64,000 nt of DNA from Mnemiopsis leidyi (lineage: Eukaryota; Ctenophora; Tentaculata; Lobata; Bolinopsidae), in contig JH153665.1 in the NCBI GenBank assembly GCA_000226015.1, positions 101,479-165,478 of the forward strand, read 5' to 3'. Shown here piece by piece: positions 12,790-22,600 of the stretch. The translations under genes and the position numbers were made by a program. Each line of letters opens with the position of its first letter. Position 1 is the first letter of the stretch. Under the pieces are notes generated by a model. That model did no database searches. It was not told where the DNA came from and saw nothing but the letters and a program-made list of their open reading frames with translations.

Positions 12790-13690
12790 AAAATTGTGGT
12801 TATTGTAGATTTCATCGAGGTTGATGTAATAGGCTATGTGAAAATTTGATCTGAAGGCCTTTAAGGTCCTAAAAATGAAAATTTTCAATTTTGGGCAAGG
12901 AGAAAAGTTAGACCAGTATTTTGATGTAAAATTTGAAAAAGAAATCCGAATTAGACAGTTTTGACTCCGAAAAACCATTATGTGACCCCATAAGTGACCC
13001 CTTATAAGGCCTAAAAATGGAAATTTTCAACTTTGAGCTAGATGAAAAGTTAGACCTGTATGTTGACGTAAAAATTGACGAGGAATCCGAATTTGACAGT
13101 TTTAAATCCGAAAAATAATCACGTGACCTCTTGAGTGACCCCTTGTAAGGCCCAAAAATGGAAATTTTCAACTTTGAGCTAGAAAAAAGTTAAATGTAAA
13201 GTTTGAGGAGGAATAGTTACTTTCAATATTAAGGATGTCATGACAGTTTTAGTCAACTAACCTTTTTACTCTTTTAGAATTAGCAATGATTGATCTACCC
13301 AGTGGTGATGACTTTTTATTAATGATAGTTTCTAACCCAAAAAATCATTACATGACCCCTTAAGTGACCCCTTATAAGACCCCAAAATGGCAATTTTTAA
13401 CTTAGAGCTAGAAAAAAGTTACATCTACATCTTGATGTAAAATTTAACTGTAATTCCCATGGTGGCAGTCTTGAAGCTCAAAAATCTTATTTATACCACC
13501 TATACGGCCCTTATTGAACCCCTATAGCCCAGAAATGAAAATTTTCAACTTTGAGGTAGTACAAAAATGAGACTAGTATTTTCACCTACAATTTGACAAG
13601 GAATTTGAATTAAAAGTTTGAAGCCAAAAAAATATCACGAGACCCCTAATTTTGGAGCTAGAAGAAAAGTTAGACCAGCATTAAGACGTG
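12790..13690. repeat. decayed tandem repeat, about 142-bp unit
   Basis: Five units share an AAAATGGAAATTTTCAACTT core followed by GAGCTAG and a GTGACCCCTTATAAGG-like segment. Core starts lie near 12868, 13010, 13152, 13382 and 13528, so spacing is 142, 142, about 230 and about 146 bp. The units have diverged substantially from one another. Apparent ORFs here only reflect the repeat. Confidence 0.7.
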
Positions 13691-13879
13691 AAATTACACA
13701 AAATCTGAAAACCATGTGTCTTTGCTGGCTGGAGGCACACTTTTTTGTTTTGCGACTGATATGATCTTAAATTTTAACATCCAAACCAAAGGCATAAGGT
13801 TGTCTCCCTTACACGAGGCACGTAGGCCCTGTTTTGTACCCAACAGTTGACACTTCCTCATAATTCAATTAACTGGGCC

Positions 13880-14215
13880 TGTTTTCTAGTTTCTTTTATC
13901 TCTGACTGTGATAAACAATTTGTCTTATATGCGGATGACACCAATATATTTATATCAGGCCCATCTAAAGAATCGACTTATCTTTAAGCAAATAGCGTAC
14001 TGAACCATATTAGTAAGTTTATGAAATGCAATCTTCTACATATAGATATGTCCAAAAGCTATAATATAAATTTTCAACCTAACTCTGACAGTGACTGGTC
14101 CATTTTCCAGGAAAGAGTTAAGATTTAAAATCAAGGAGAGAGAAATTTCGACGATCATTAGTATAAGAAGAAACTTAATTAATGATACGGTTATGCTATC
14201 ATGGAATAAGGTGCC
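13880..14215 (+). mobile_element. LINE reverse-transcriptase fragment
   Basis: One frame reads FVLYADDTNIFISG, followed after a gap by a helix typical of non-LTR reverse transcriptases (VLNHISKFMKCNLLHI, then KSYNINF). YADD is the catalytic box of the palm. The frame has in-frame stops, and both flanks lose similarity, so this is a short decayed fragment, probably of a CR1/L2/Jockey-like LINE. The clade cannot be fixed from so little. Confidence 0.75.
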
Positions 14216-14281
14216 GATACTAGACATGAAAATTTTTGTCTGACTTTGTCTTAACAGGCAATTCGCGTCTAGAATTTCTTC

Positions 14282-14565
14282 AGAAATGCGTGAGAGCGCA
14301 CGATGGCCGCGACAGTAGGTTATCAACCTACAAAATTTGTCCGACCCTTATTTATGAAAATAAAATGTCAAGAGGGTGCGCGCTGCCATACAAGAAAATG
14401 TTATCAATTTTTTTGAGATGCAGGGTGCATCCAGTAAATCTTAAATTAGGTCAAATAAAAATATAATATGACATTGTGATACAGTAATTTTTGTCTGACT
14501 TTGTCCGACCCTCATTCAAAGCGAATAAAATGAGAATGAAATGACGGGAGGGTGTGCGCTGCTGT
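14282..14565. repeat. GTCTGACTTTGTCCGACCCT repeat family, copies 1-2
   Basis: Two overlapping modules: AGAAATGCGTGAGAGCGC then GGCCGCGAC and a small hairpin TAGGTTATCAACCTA (14282-14332), followed by the GTCCGACCCT...GGGTGCGCGCTGC module (14335-14385), repeated at 14487-14565. The same pair occurs at 16838-16985. No clear terminal repeats or target duplications were found. Confidence 0.65.
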
Positions 14566-15393
14566 CAATAATTTTTTATCGCGGTGATACCCGACTCTCG
14601 CAGCTCAAAGCTGAACGTTAGAACGTTACCTTACTCAGGATTATTATGACCGGGATAAAGTGGCAGGTTTGAGGTAATTTCGCCATAATTTTCCTGAACC
14701 ACATTTTCACCGGTCGTCAATAAACCCGCCGTCTCAGCTTTTAGGGTTCCTGAGGGGTTGGGTGCTCATATTTTCATCGTTGTCGTATTTTCACTAAAGA
14801 AGACTATTGGGACAATTGTTGTAGGTCTTTCGGGTTCATTTGGCTCAAATTACAAGAAAATTACCTTTTTGCCCAATTCTTTTCTTATATCCTTATTGCC
14901 AAAGTTGATTGAAATTGGCCAATTTTCAATTTCTTCTAGGTATTTACTATGTCTACATTATGAAATAGGACTCAAAGTTAAAGTAGCAGTTAAATTAAAA
15001 ATTGAATTAGATAAACTGTCAATAACATGAATCAATTTCATCAGTCAATTTCAAAACTAGCATAGGTTATATGGACGGAAGTACAGGAAAGATAAAACAC
15101 GTTTAAAGTAAGCACTGTTGAGAAAATCAGGCGATGTTGGAACTGCTACGATTCACGTGGGCGTTTTGAGAGCTACTCTCACAGGCCGGTGGAAGAGGCG
15201 TTTGAGCGAGCCGGCACGAATCATAACGTTACAGGGCTGCAGATTGAGTCGATCATGTATAATACACAAATTGTGTACCTCAATTAACTAACGTCTAACA
15301 TCCTCATTCCTCACATAGGAGAAACGGACATCTAAGGAGGATATCTTTTCCAGCTCATTTACATACTGCTAGTCTGGTTTCCTAACGTGTGCC

Positions 15394-15936
15394 ATGGCTG
15401 CCCCAACTCCTGAGCTCGAAGAGATCCCTAGGCCGAATGACTACAGAATCGTTGAATTTTCAACTGCAGTCGCTTCTAGGGGATTTCATGTGTACAAAGG
15501 GGTCGAATGGAACGATATACAGCTTGGAGATCATGTGATGATACAACGTGAAACTTCAGTTGATTCTCTAAAAATAGATCGCTTCTCCTGTGCCGTTCGT
15601 CGGCTCAAAACGCGAGGTTAAGTGGCTCCAACTCTAGTTACTGTTGGCCACCTGCCGCTGGAGATAAGCAAGCTATGTCATTTCTTCTCAATCCACGGCG
15701 GAGAGATAAGTGGGGTTGTCGAAGATATAGTGCCCAGGAGATCTCCCATACCAAATGGTGGGTTGGAAATCAAGTTGAAGGCAACGTTCAGAGCTGTCGC
15801 ACCTTTAGCTGACAAAATGAAGGTACTCCTAAGAGCGGCACATGACTACGAGTTCCAAGATCAAGGAAGGAGGGACAATGAAAGGAATGATCCAGATGGC
15901 GATAACGAAAATGATTACAACTTATTGGAAGACTAA
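15394..15936 (+). CDS. HIRAN-type protein ORF with one internal in-frame stop
   Basis: A single frame of 181 codons from the ATG at 15394 to the TAA at 15934-15936, interrupted only by TAA at 15619-15621. Residues about 20-165 match the metazoan HIRAN-like pattern: RGFHVYKGVEW, LGDHVMIQRE, FSCAVRRLKTR, VTVGHLPLEIS, FFSIHGGEISG and PNGGLEIKLKATF, then an acidic Asp/Asn-rich tail. HIRAN domains in HLTF-like proteins bind 3' DNA ends; stand-alone copies are of unknown function. The stop lies within a 21-nt stretch (15617-15637) that begins GTTAAG and ends CTCTAG. Removing it restores the domain exactly (KTR-VTVGH). It may be a tiny intron, a small insertion that killed the gene, or a read-through site. 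The final stop overlaps the target duplication of a MITE. Confidence 0.6.
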
Positions 15937-15941
15937 ACAGC

Positions 15942-16013
15942 TTGACGAGATAATATCCGTCTAACGTTCTAACGAAACGCTTTAGCTGCGTGAGTCGGGT
16001 ATCACCGCGACAA
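15942..16013 (+). mobile_element. mini-element H2, 72 bp, TSD TAAACAGC
   Basis: Begins TTGACGAGATAATATCCG and ends CGGGTATCACCGCGACAA; imperfect inverted ends. Exact 8-bp duplications TAAACAGC flank it (15934-15941 and 16014-16021). The left copy contains the stop codon of the HIRAN ORF. Confidence 0.85.
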
Positions 16014-16021
16014 TAAACAGC

Positions 16022-16250
16022 TCTCCCTTTATCTTAATATCGATCTGTTTGTTTCGCTTCTAATGTTGAATATCCTGTTTTTAACGAGTTTAATAAACCA
16101 CGAGTCATTATTTCTGTCTAATTTCAAAAATCATTGATAATTCGACTTGTTTCTCAAGTTTTAGCGATGGAAAATGTTTGAATTTGCTTACTTCAATTAA
16201 GAAAATTTACATCTGAGACAAAATTCTTGAATCCAAAATTGAAAGGTTGG
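16022..16250. other. AT-rich spacer inside the inverted-repeat element
   Basis: No ORF or repeat recognised between H2 and the right-hand palindromic module. Confidence 0.4.
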
Positions 16251-16459
16251 ACACCGGTGAAAAGGCGACCGGGAAAATGTGGTGGGTTTTGAGCAATTTC
16301 GCCATATTTTTCCCGAACCATATTTAACCCGGTCGTTAATAAACCCGTCGTAATAATCCCGAGTAAGGTAGATGGATATCATCTCGTCAAGGAGTTCCCC
16401 TATAGAGATAAATATTTCTAGATCTTTTAAAATCTAATTTAGAGCTTCATTTAACTTGT

Positions 16460-16620
16460 CAGACGTTGCCTGACCTGCTGCCGCCCCTAATTGAAAATTT
16501 AATTTGACAATTGAAAATGGGCCGCAACGCAAGGCAACATTTAACTGCAGGTGTGTGGTGCTCACGCCGCGCGGATGCTACGGTGTACGGTGGCTGGGGT
16601 CGCGCGCAAAAGATTAGAGA
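16460..16620. repeat. TTGTCAGACGTTGCCTGACC repeat, copy 1
   Basis: CTTGTCAGACGTTGCCTGACC followed by TGCTGCCGC at about 16459-16490 recurs at about 17054-17084, and a partial form (CCAGACGTTGTCCC) is near 17506. It forms a short palindromic unit in the GC-rich part of the mosaic. Confidence 0.6.
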
Positions 16621-16663
16621 AAATTTGAAATTTAGAGCTTTTCTTTACTTAGTAACTAGGTGC

Positions 16664-16766
16664 TTGACGAGATTATATCCGAGATTATATCTATATCCGT
16701 CTAACGTTCGCGTTCTAACGTGTAACGTTCAGCTTTAGCTGCGTGAGTCGGGTATCACCGCGACAA
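16664..16766 (+). mobile_element. mini-element H3, 103 bp, TSD CTAGGTGC
   Basis: Begins TTGACGAGATTATATCCG and ends CGGGTATCACCGCGACAA. Exact duplications CTAGGTGC lie at 16656-16663 and 16767-16774. It carries an internal partial duplication of the TATATCCG end. Confidence 0.88.
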
Positions 16767-16837
16767 CTAGGTGCTTACACACGTTTTAACGGGCGATGCG
16801 CGTGTACAATGTAAAACTCCTTAGCTTCGCCAGGCCA

Positions 16838-17210
16838 GAAATGCGTAGGAGCGTGTGATCAGTGATGGCCGCGACAAAAGGTTATTAACCTACAAATGCA
16901 CGCTACGCGTACGACTGTCTGACTTTGTCCGACCCTTGCCTCATTCGAAGCGAAAATGAAATGACAGCACGGTAGGGTTTGCTGTACAAACGCTACGCGC
17001 GCGGCCTGGCTGTAACATGTTACTTGCTAAACACGTATATCCCTGTGCGAGCTTGTCAGACGTTGCCTGACCTGCTGCCGCGAAGCAAGGCAAATGCGAG
17101 CTTAGCGCGAAATTAAGACGGACGCGCGACGCAAAAGCGCGTGTGCGCAGCCATGGCCATCTCTGATGGCGTACAAAAGGGCTCTGGTTAGAGCAAAATA
17201 GAGCCATGCA
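16838..17210. repeat. GC-rich repeat patch (copy 3 of the GTCCGACCCT family and neighbours)
   Basis: Contains AGAAATGCGTAGGAGCG, GGCCGCGAC, GGTTATTAACC and GTCTGACTTTGTCCGACCCT in the same order as at 14282-14565, then a second TTGTCAGACGTTGCCTGACC copy. Many GCGC-type words; ORFs here are shadows of the repeat. Confidence 0.6.
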
Positions 17211-17235
17211 CCGCGCAGCGCTTGGTAACGAAGTG

Positions 17236-17324
17236 TTGTCGAGGTGTTACCCGACTCGTGCGCGGCTCGCCGCGCAGCTTGCTGCTCTCCTGGCGAGAAC
17301 GTTAGACGGATATCATCTCGTCAA
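17236..17324 (-). mobile_element. mini-element H4, 89 bp, TSD ACGAAGTG
   Basis: Reads TTGTCGAGGTGTTACCCG inward on the plus strand and ends GGATATCATCTCGTCAA, i.e. inserted in the opposite orientation. Exact duplications ACGAAGTG at 17228-17235 and 17325-17332. The interior is GC-rich and self-complementary. Confidence 0.9.
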
Positions 17325-17346
17325 ACGAAGTGGCATGGCCTCGCCA

Positions 17347-17454
17347 TTGACGAGATGATATCCGTCTAACGTTCTAACGAAACGTTTCTGCTCTCCTCTC
17401 GCGAGGAGAGCAGAAAACTGCGAGCCGCGCGCGGGTCGGGTAACATCTCGACAA
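17347..17454 (+). mobile_element. mini-element H5, 108 bp, TSD CCTCGCCA
   Basis: Begins TTGACGAGATGATATCCG and ends CGGGTAACATCTCGACAA. Exact duplications CCTCGCCA at 17339-17346 and 17455-17462. The centre holds a hairpin with CTGCTCTCCTC facing GAGGAGAGCAG. Only 22 bp separate it from H4. Confidence 0.9.
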
Positions 17455-17666
17455 CCTCGCCAGGGCCTCAGTGCGCACGCCGCTCTCATTTAACTTGCCA
17501 TCATGCCAGACGTTGTCCCATGGAGCTGCTCCTATCAGTATCATTGCAGGTCGACTCCCAGAGGTGTGCACTGATTGTTAACGGGTGTGTTATGTTGTGG
17601 GTTGGCCGAAGGATCAAACAAGCTACATGTGTACGGAACAGATACTTAAAGTTGAACGGACACGAT

Positions 17667-17730
17667 TTGACGAGATTATATCCGTCTACCGTTCAGCTTT
17701 AGCTGCGTGAGTCGGGTATCACCGCGAAAA
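17667..17730 (+). mobile_element. mini-element H6, 64 bp, TSD GACACGAT
   Basis: Begins TTGACGAGATTATATCCG and ends CGGGTATCACCGCGAAAA. Exact duplications GACACGAT at 17659-17666 and 17731-17738. The shortest copy. Confidence 0.85.
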
Positions 17731-17768
17731 GACACGATTTCCACTGATAGTCAATTCAGAAAATTCAT

Positions 17769-17852
17769 GGACCGGCACCGTGCCGAGTCGGGTATGATCC
17801 GACAACCTATTCATTGTCTAGATGAGTGCTCTACCAATTGAGCTACCGGCCC
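17769..17852 (-). repeat. tRNA-like sequence or SINE head
   Basis: The minus strand reads GGGCCGG, then a canonical A-box arm (TAGCTCAATTGGTAGAGCA), an anticodon-like arm with loop CTAGACA, and a T-arm-like hairpin GTCGG-ATCATAC-CCGAC. An 11-nt insertion precedes the matching CCGGTCC, and the T loop lacks TTC, so this is a tRNA-derived or decayed copy rather than a working gene. Confidence 0.5.
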
Positions 17853-17920
17853 TATAATAAAAAATACCTGCTCCGTACACATCATGTAGCTTGGTTGATC
17901 CTTCGGCCCAACCACAACAC

Positions 17921-19529
17921 TGATATTATTATTATATTCATTGCAATTGCAGACAAATTTCCTCAAAGAGGAACTACTGGAATGTATTATAATCAAAGCC
18001 AGAAGTAAAACGCTTAATTTTGAATTTGTTGCTTAAATTCCATCACAAGTACTTTATCACAAGTAAAAACAAATAATACAATTTTATCCCCAAGTTTAAT
18101 CAAAAGGCGAACAGTCACTATATTTGGGATTATGAATAATGCGCTAAATTGTAAGTTGTTTTTTCAAAAAGTTAATACATAATAACAAACTTGACTTAAG
18201 CTTGGGGGATTAATTTTGCGAAAGCCATAGGAAATAGCAAAAAGGTAAATTTTGATTGGGCACGAAAATATCAAAGTGTGAACGACCCCAGCTTATGTCC
18301 AAAAATGATCTGGCGGAAACAGGAGTCCTTTTTCAACAATATTGTCATCTTATTTTACAAACTGGGAATTGGATAGATATTGTATTTGAACACATGTACC
18401 TACGGCTCTAAGAACAGTTACGTTTGGTAATATGTGTTTTAGATTTTGATATAATTTGTCTCGGTATGATATATTTTAGGAAATTTTTACTCGAAATAAT
18501 TTGAACAGTCACGTTCGCAATCATTCTCAATAAATGTATCTAATTTGAAGTTTTAAAATTATAGTTTTAAATTAATTCAACACTACAAAGTCAATACATT
18601 TATTGAGAGTAAATTCGAATATGTCTGTTCTTACTTATTTCGATTATAAAGTTCCCTACAATATTTCATCTATTAGTCATACGACTCGACTAGAGACAAG
18701 TAACATTTAAATCAGAACTGTTATGAGACTAAATTTCTATCCGATGTCATTACAAATATGAACTTTGAATTAAGTTCTGCACACAAAAAGAACGCGAACA
18801 TATATCTTTCTTACAAAAAAGGTTCTGAACGATACTAATTGACTCAAAGAAAAACCAACTGCAAGGAACACCATGACCTGTAAACAGTTCAAGTTTCCAG
18901 TAAGTGTAAGGATGAAAACGATGTACTGATATCACTGTTAGATCTTTTTTATACAATTCTCATAAGAGATAAATCTGACGTAAAGCGACGTGAAATAAAA
19001 ACATACGTGTATTAGAATAGATACAAGCACGCCTCAATCAATTTGTGCAGTGAAAATAGAGTCAATCTTTTTACAAATACATAATGCATCAAACGGCGGT
19101 CATCCAAGACTTTTGATCGTAAATTTATAAATAAAATAAACTTAAAAAGTAAAACACTTTTTGACTCAGGTTGTGAGTCAACACGGATACATTCATTATG
19201 AATTGGCCATCCACTTTTGATGGATATCAAAATCTGCATTGCTAGATGCGTAATCATATCAAAAGTACAAATAAGTTATCATTCCGAACGAATCCAAGCT
19301 AGCACTGCAAATATTTACGACATCTATCCATCTTAAACTTCGATTCATCTGATTCCAGCTCCAGAGAATTGAACTAAAATACTCGTTTGACACGAAGGAA
19401 GATTTAGAGACGGTTGTAAAATTGTAAAAACTGGATCCGGGAACGGGGTGGATGTGATTGAAATTCAACAAAATATTTTCAATTTGCAAACTAGCAACAT
19501 CAAGGTAAATTGTTTTGAACACGGAGAGC
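17921..19529. other. AT-rich intergenic region, no gene recognised
   Basis: Lies downstream of ANKIB1. It contains only short unrecognised ORFs. No repeat family or RNA gene was identified. Confidence 0.5.
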
Positions 19530-19535
19530 TTTATT
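19530..19535 (-). terminator. candidate poly(A) signal of ANKIB1
   Basis: AATAAA on the minus strand about 120 nt after the ANKIB1 stop codon. Confidence 0.5.
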
Positions 19536-19656
19536 ACAGAGAATAAATATTGTGCCGGAAATCAAGAATTCAGCACTATCCGTAAATTGTTGGCCCTTCC
19601 GCAATCAACTTAATCTGTGCTGCAGCAGTTAAAAGAATAAAAACTAAGTTAAAAGA

Positions 19657-22600
19657 TCATCTGGGATTCAAGTTAGGTAGGGAACTACATCTCATTCTCA
19701 AATACTTCCTCTGAACGTTGACATTGTCTAAGAGAAGAGCGAAAACCCGCAAACTCACAGGACACGACTCCTTCTTCTCCTCCTTCTTCTCACTCCTGCT
19801 GCTGTGTTGTCTGGACCGGGAGGAGGGAGAGCAGGACCTGGCGGGAGCGGGAGAGTTTGATCTCACCCCTGCAGGGGAGTGAGACCTGGACATAACCCCA
19901 CTCCTCCCAGTCTCCATACAGATCAGGTTGCACAGAGAGCTGACATCGCTGAGCGAGGCTAGCTCTAGTTCGTTCGTACCGATAGAGCCTCTCTCCCAGA
20001 CGCTGTACGACAAGTTTGAGATGTTGTCCGCTCTGAGCGAGGAGATGGAGNNNNNNNNNNTGGAGTCCTTCTTGTGGGTGACCCGGGGGGGCGACATTGT
20101 CCCGCGGTGAGTCTGACCTGCCCCGGACTGGCAAGGGGGAGTCTCCTAAAAACAGGTTACATTTAGACGTCTTGTCCGATATGAGGGAGTTTTTGCCAGC
20201 ACTGATAGAGTCGAACACTTGGCTGTCTGTCAGGGATTGGGTAGTCTGAGAGTCCAGAGATTTGGTTTCTGGTTTTGTGAGAAGTGCGTTCTCTTCGTGG
20301 TTTAGCTGCAAAGCCAGGGCCATACTCTCCCTTCCAGTTCCGGGAGCAGCTGAAAATAAAACTATATCATCATTTTAAGAAAGTAGAAGGTCATTTTTAA
20401 AAACTGTGAAAACCTAGTTATTGGAGGACAAGTAGCAATTTAGACAAGTAACAATTTTATCGATCTAGCGCTTAGCAATCAGCTGAGCGCTATGTGGACC
20501 CATCCTGCCGGTTGATTGGAGAGAAGTCAATCTGCTTAGCTGCTTTAACCTCAACAAATCATTTCAAGATAAAATTTGAGGATTTCTTGAAAAAAGAATT
20601 AAGGTCCAATTAACAGAGATCTCAAATGTAAGAATGTTGAGAAAAAATTAAAAATTTGGTGACTGTAAAGAATTTTATAAGTTGCAAGCATGTGGTAAGT
20701 TCATGATTGTACTGATAGTACAGCCGTAAACCAAAGATAACAACCTTAGGGAAAAATGAGCAGCAAATTGTTGAAATAACCAGGGGAACCATAAGGAAAT
20801 CTGGAGATACGATGCTATCTATTTCATAAAATATAAAAAACTCTCAAAATCTGTTTAAATGTCGATCAGTAATTTTGCCTGACACGCACAAAGGCAGACA
20901 GCTTGAATTGGGGACACATCACCCACCAATATCACTCGGGTTCTGAATCAGTTGCACTAGGATTCTTATAACCCGGCCTATACAGTTCAAATGCTTCCGG
21001 CCATGAACTATTGTTAGCCGCTTCTGCATCTGGAATGCACCACGTTTTCTACACAATTCAGATATCCCCTCTTTGAGTTTTGACTGATCACATTCTGTTA
21101 TTTTTCTTTTATTATGTAATAACAAATTATACTTTCATGCTTATAGGACTTAAATTAACATTAACATTAAAGAATTGGACTATGAGACAACAGATTTCTT
21201 CAAACCCCCTTCAAATTCCCCTAATGCACTAACCTTCGTGTCTGCTTGGTAGATTCTTCTTATCCTTGCCACTGTTAGAACTACTATCCATCTGCTGGCA
21301 GTACTCTGAGCAATAGAGTCCGTTGTCCCCGTCATCGTCTTTAGCTCGTGGCAGTGGACAACCGTACCGGACACAACGCGCGTACGGGGAAAACGCAACT
21401 GCTGGGAAAACATGAACTGGTGGGATACAACTAAAATTTTAACCGCACGGGCGGGGAAGCAACTGCTGGGAATACATAAACTAGTGGAATATAACTTAAG
21501 TTTTAACCGGGAGATGGCGTCGTTTTATCAAAACCATACGTTCTAATTGAGAAAGTTTGAATAAAAGTTATATTTTGAGTGATCACCGTGTAATTTTGTT
21601 TTTTTCCCGAAAATCTACCTACCCTACAACAAAAAGTAAGTTGACCCCCCCCCTTAACTTTTAACTGACATTTAATCTGAACTCACCGGCTTCTTGATCA
21701 CTAATTTTGTTGGCGTTTTCAAGCAGGGACTCCGCAATAGCCAGTCGTATCAGCGCGTCTTCTGTGTCTTGCTATCAGGAAAAGTGTGTCAAGGTTTCTG
21801 GAGAGAAATTGATTATCGGATTATTTCAGACAACGAAATTCATACAACCAAAAACGGGAAAAATTCAATATCTTCTTACGTCAGAATCATCGTCAAAGAA
21901 AGGGTCTCTAGGTTTCTTACGGGCAGGTGGTCTGAAAATAAGTAATATAAGAGGAATCATCGTGTGAATCCAGAATTTCGGAGTAAAATTCATAGTTACG
22001 CCTAGTTAAGTCTAAAACAGTATAAACTTTCGGAAGGCCACATAATCTTTAGTCTTACTTTTTGGTTTTCATTTTGTCTCTGATAGAGGGCGATGGAATG
22101 AGACCGTTAGCCACGGCGTCTACAAACTTGAGTCGGTTTTGCTGGAGAAGGAGCGCGGTTTCAACGATCTTGGCTTTAGGAGTTCGGAGGTAAACCCGGG
22201 CAACCATCTGACTCAGCTGCTCGGTCACTTCCTCCAACTCGTTCTGCATAGCTTCGAATAGCATCTTTCTGTGCATGCCGTCCTGCCAGTATTATGTATC
22301 ATCTTGTGGCATCTAACTGATGTTCAAACTGATGCAGCAATAGAAACTTCACTTGATGGCTACCGTGATTGGGGTCACATACCTAGCATGATTTATCTAC
22401 CTGCTTTCTTGCACTTGTGTGAGTCTGTAGAAGCATAAGGTTCAGGCGGTGCCTGCTACAGGCTATCCTGAACTTAGAAGCTTGCTACTTGACTTTTTGG
22501 GGCATTTCTTACGTTTTTACGATTAAGTTGACATATTTCAGACTTCTAGCAGTCAATAACAAATAAAATTTGTTTTAAATGAACACACATAATCGCAAAC

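Larger units (their letters stand above)
14576..16390. mobile_element. putative 1.8-kb inverted-repeat element carrying the HIRAN ORF
   Basis: The left end (TTATCGCGGTGATACCCGAC from 14576) and the right end (minus-strand TTGACGAGATGATATCC from 16390) are the two dissimilar ends of the small MITE family described separately. Both lead into a shared ACCTTACTC[A/G]GGATTATTA motif and then an 85-bp palindromic module bounded by GACCGGG and CCCGGTC (about 14645-14740 and 16265-16360, opposite orientation). Between them lies the HIRAN ORF. No 8-bp target duplication surrounds the whole, so the boundaries may be composite. It could be a longer relative of the mini-elements, or only a nest of independent palindromes. 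Confidence 0.45.
17593..17920. mobile_element. long hairpin with about 50-bp inverted arms enclosing a tRNA-like unit
   Basis: The left arm contains GGCCGAAGGATCAAACAAGC and GTGTACGGAACAG; the right arm carries its reverse complement with a few changes. The roughly 215-bp loop holds mini-element H6 and a tRNA-like segment. No target duplication was identified. Confidence 0.6.

Noticed and set aside
15942-17454. Integron-like recombination sites, suggested by GTCTAAC and GTTAGAC core-like words in the mini-elements
   Set aside because: The words fit the degenerate consensus by chance; target duplications and transposon-like ends explain the units better, and the setting is an animal genome.
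17811-17996. Minus ORF containing GPVAQLVEHSS
   Set aside because: This string is the familiar translation of a tRNA-like sequence, not a protein.
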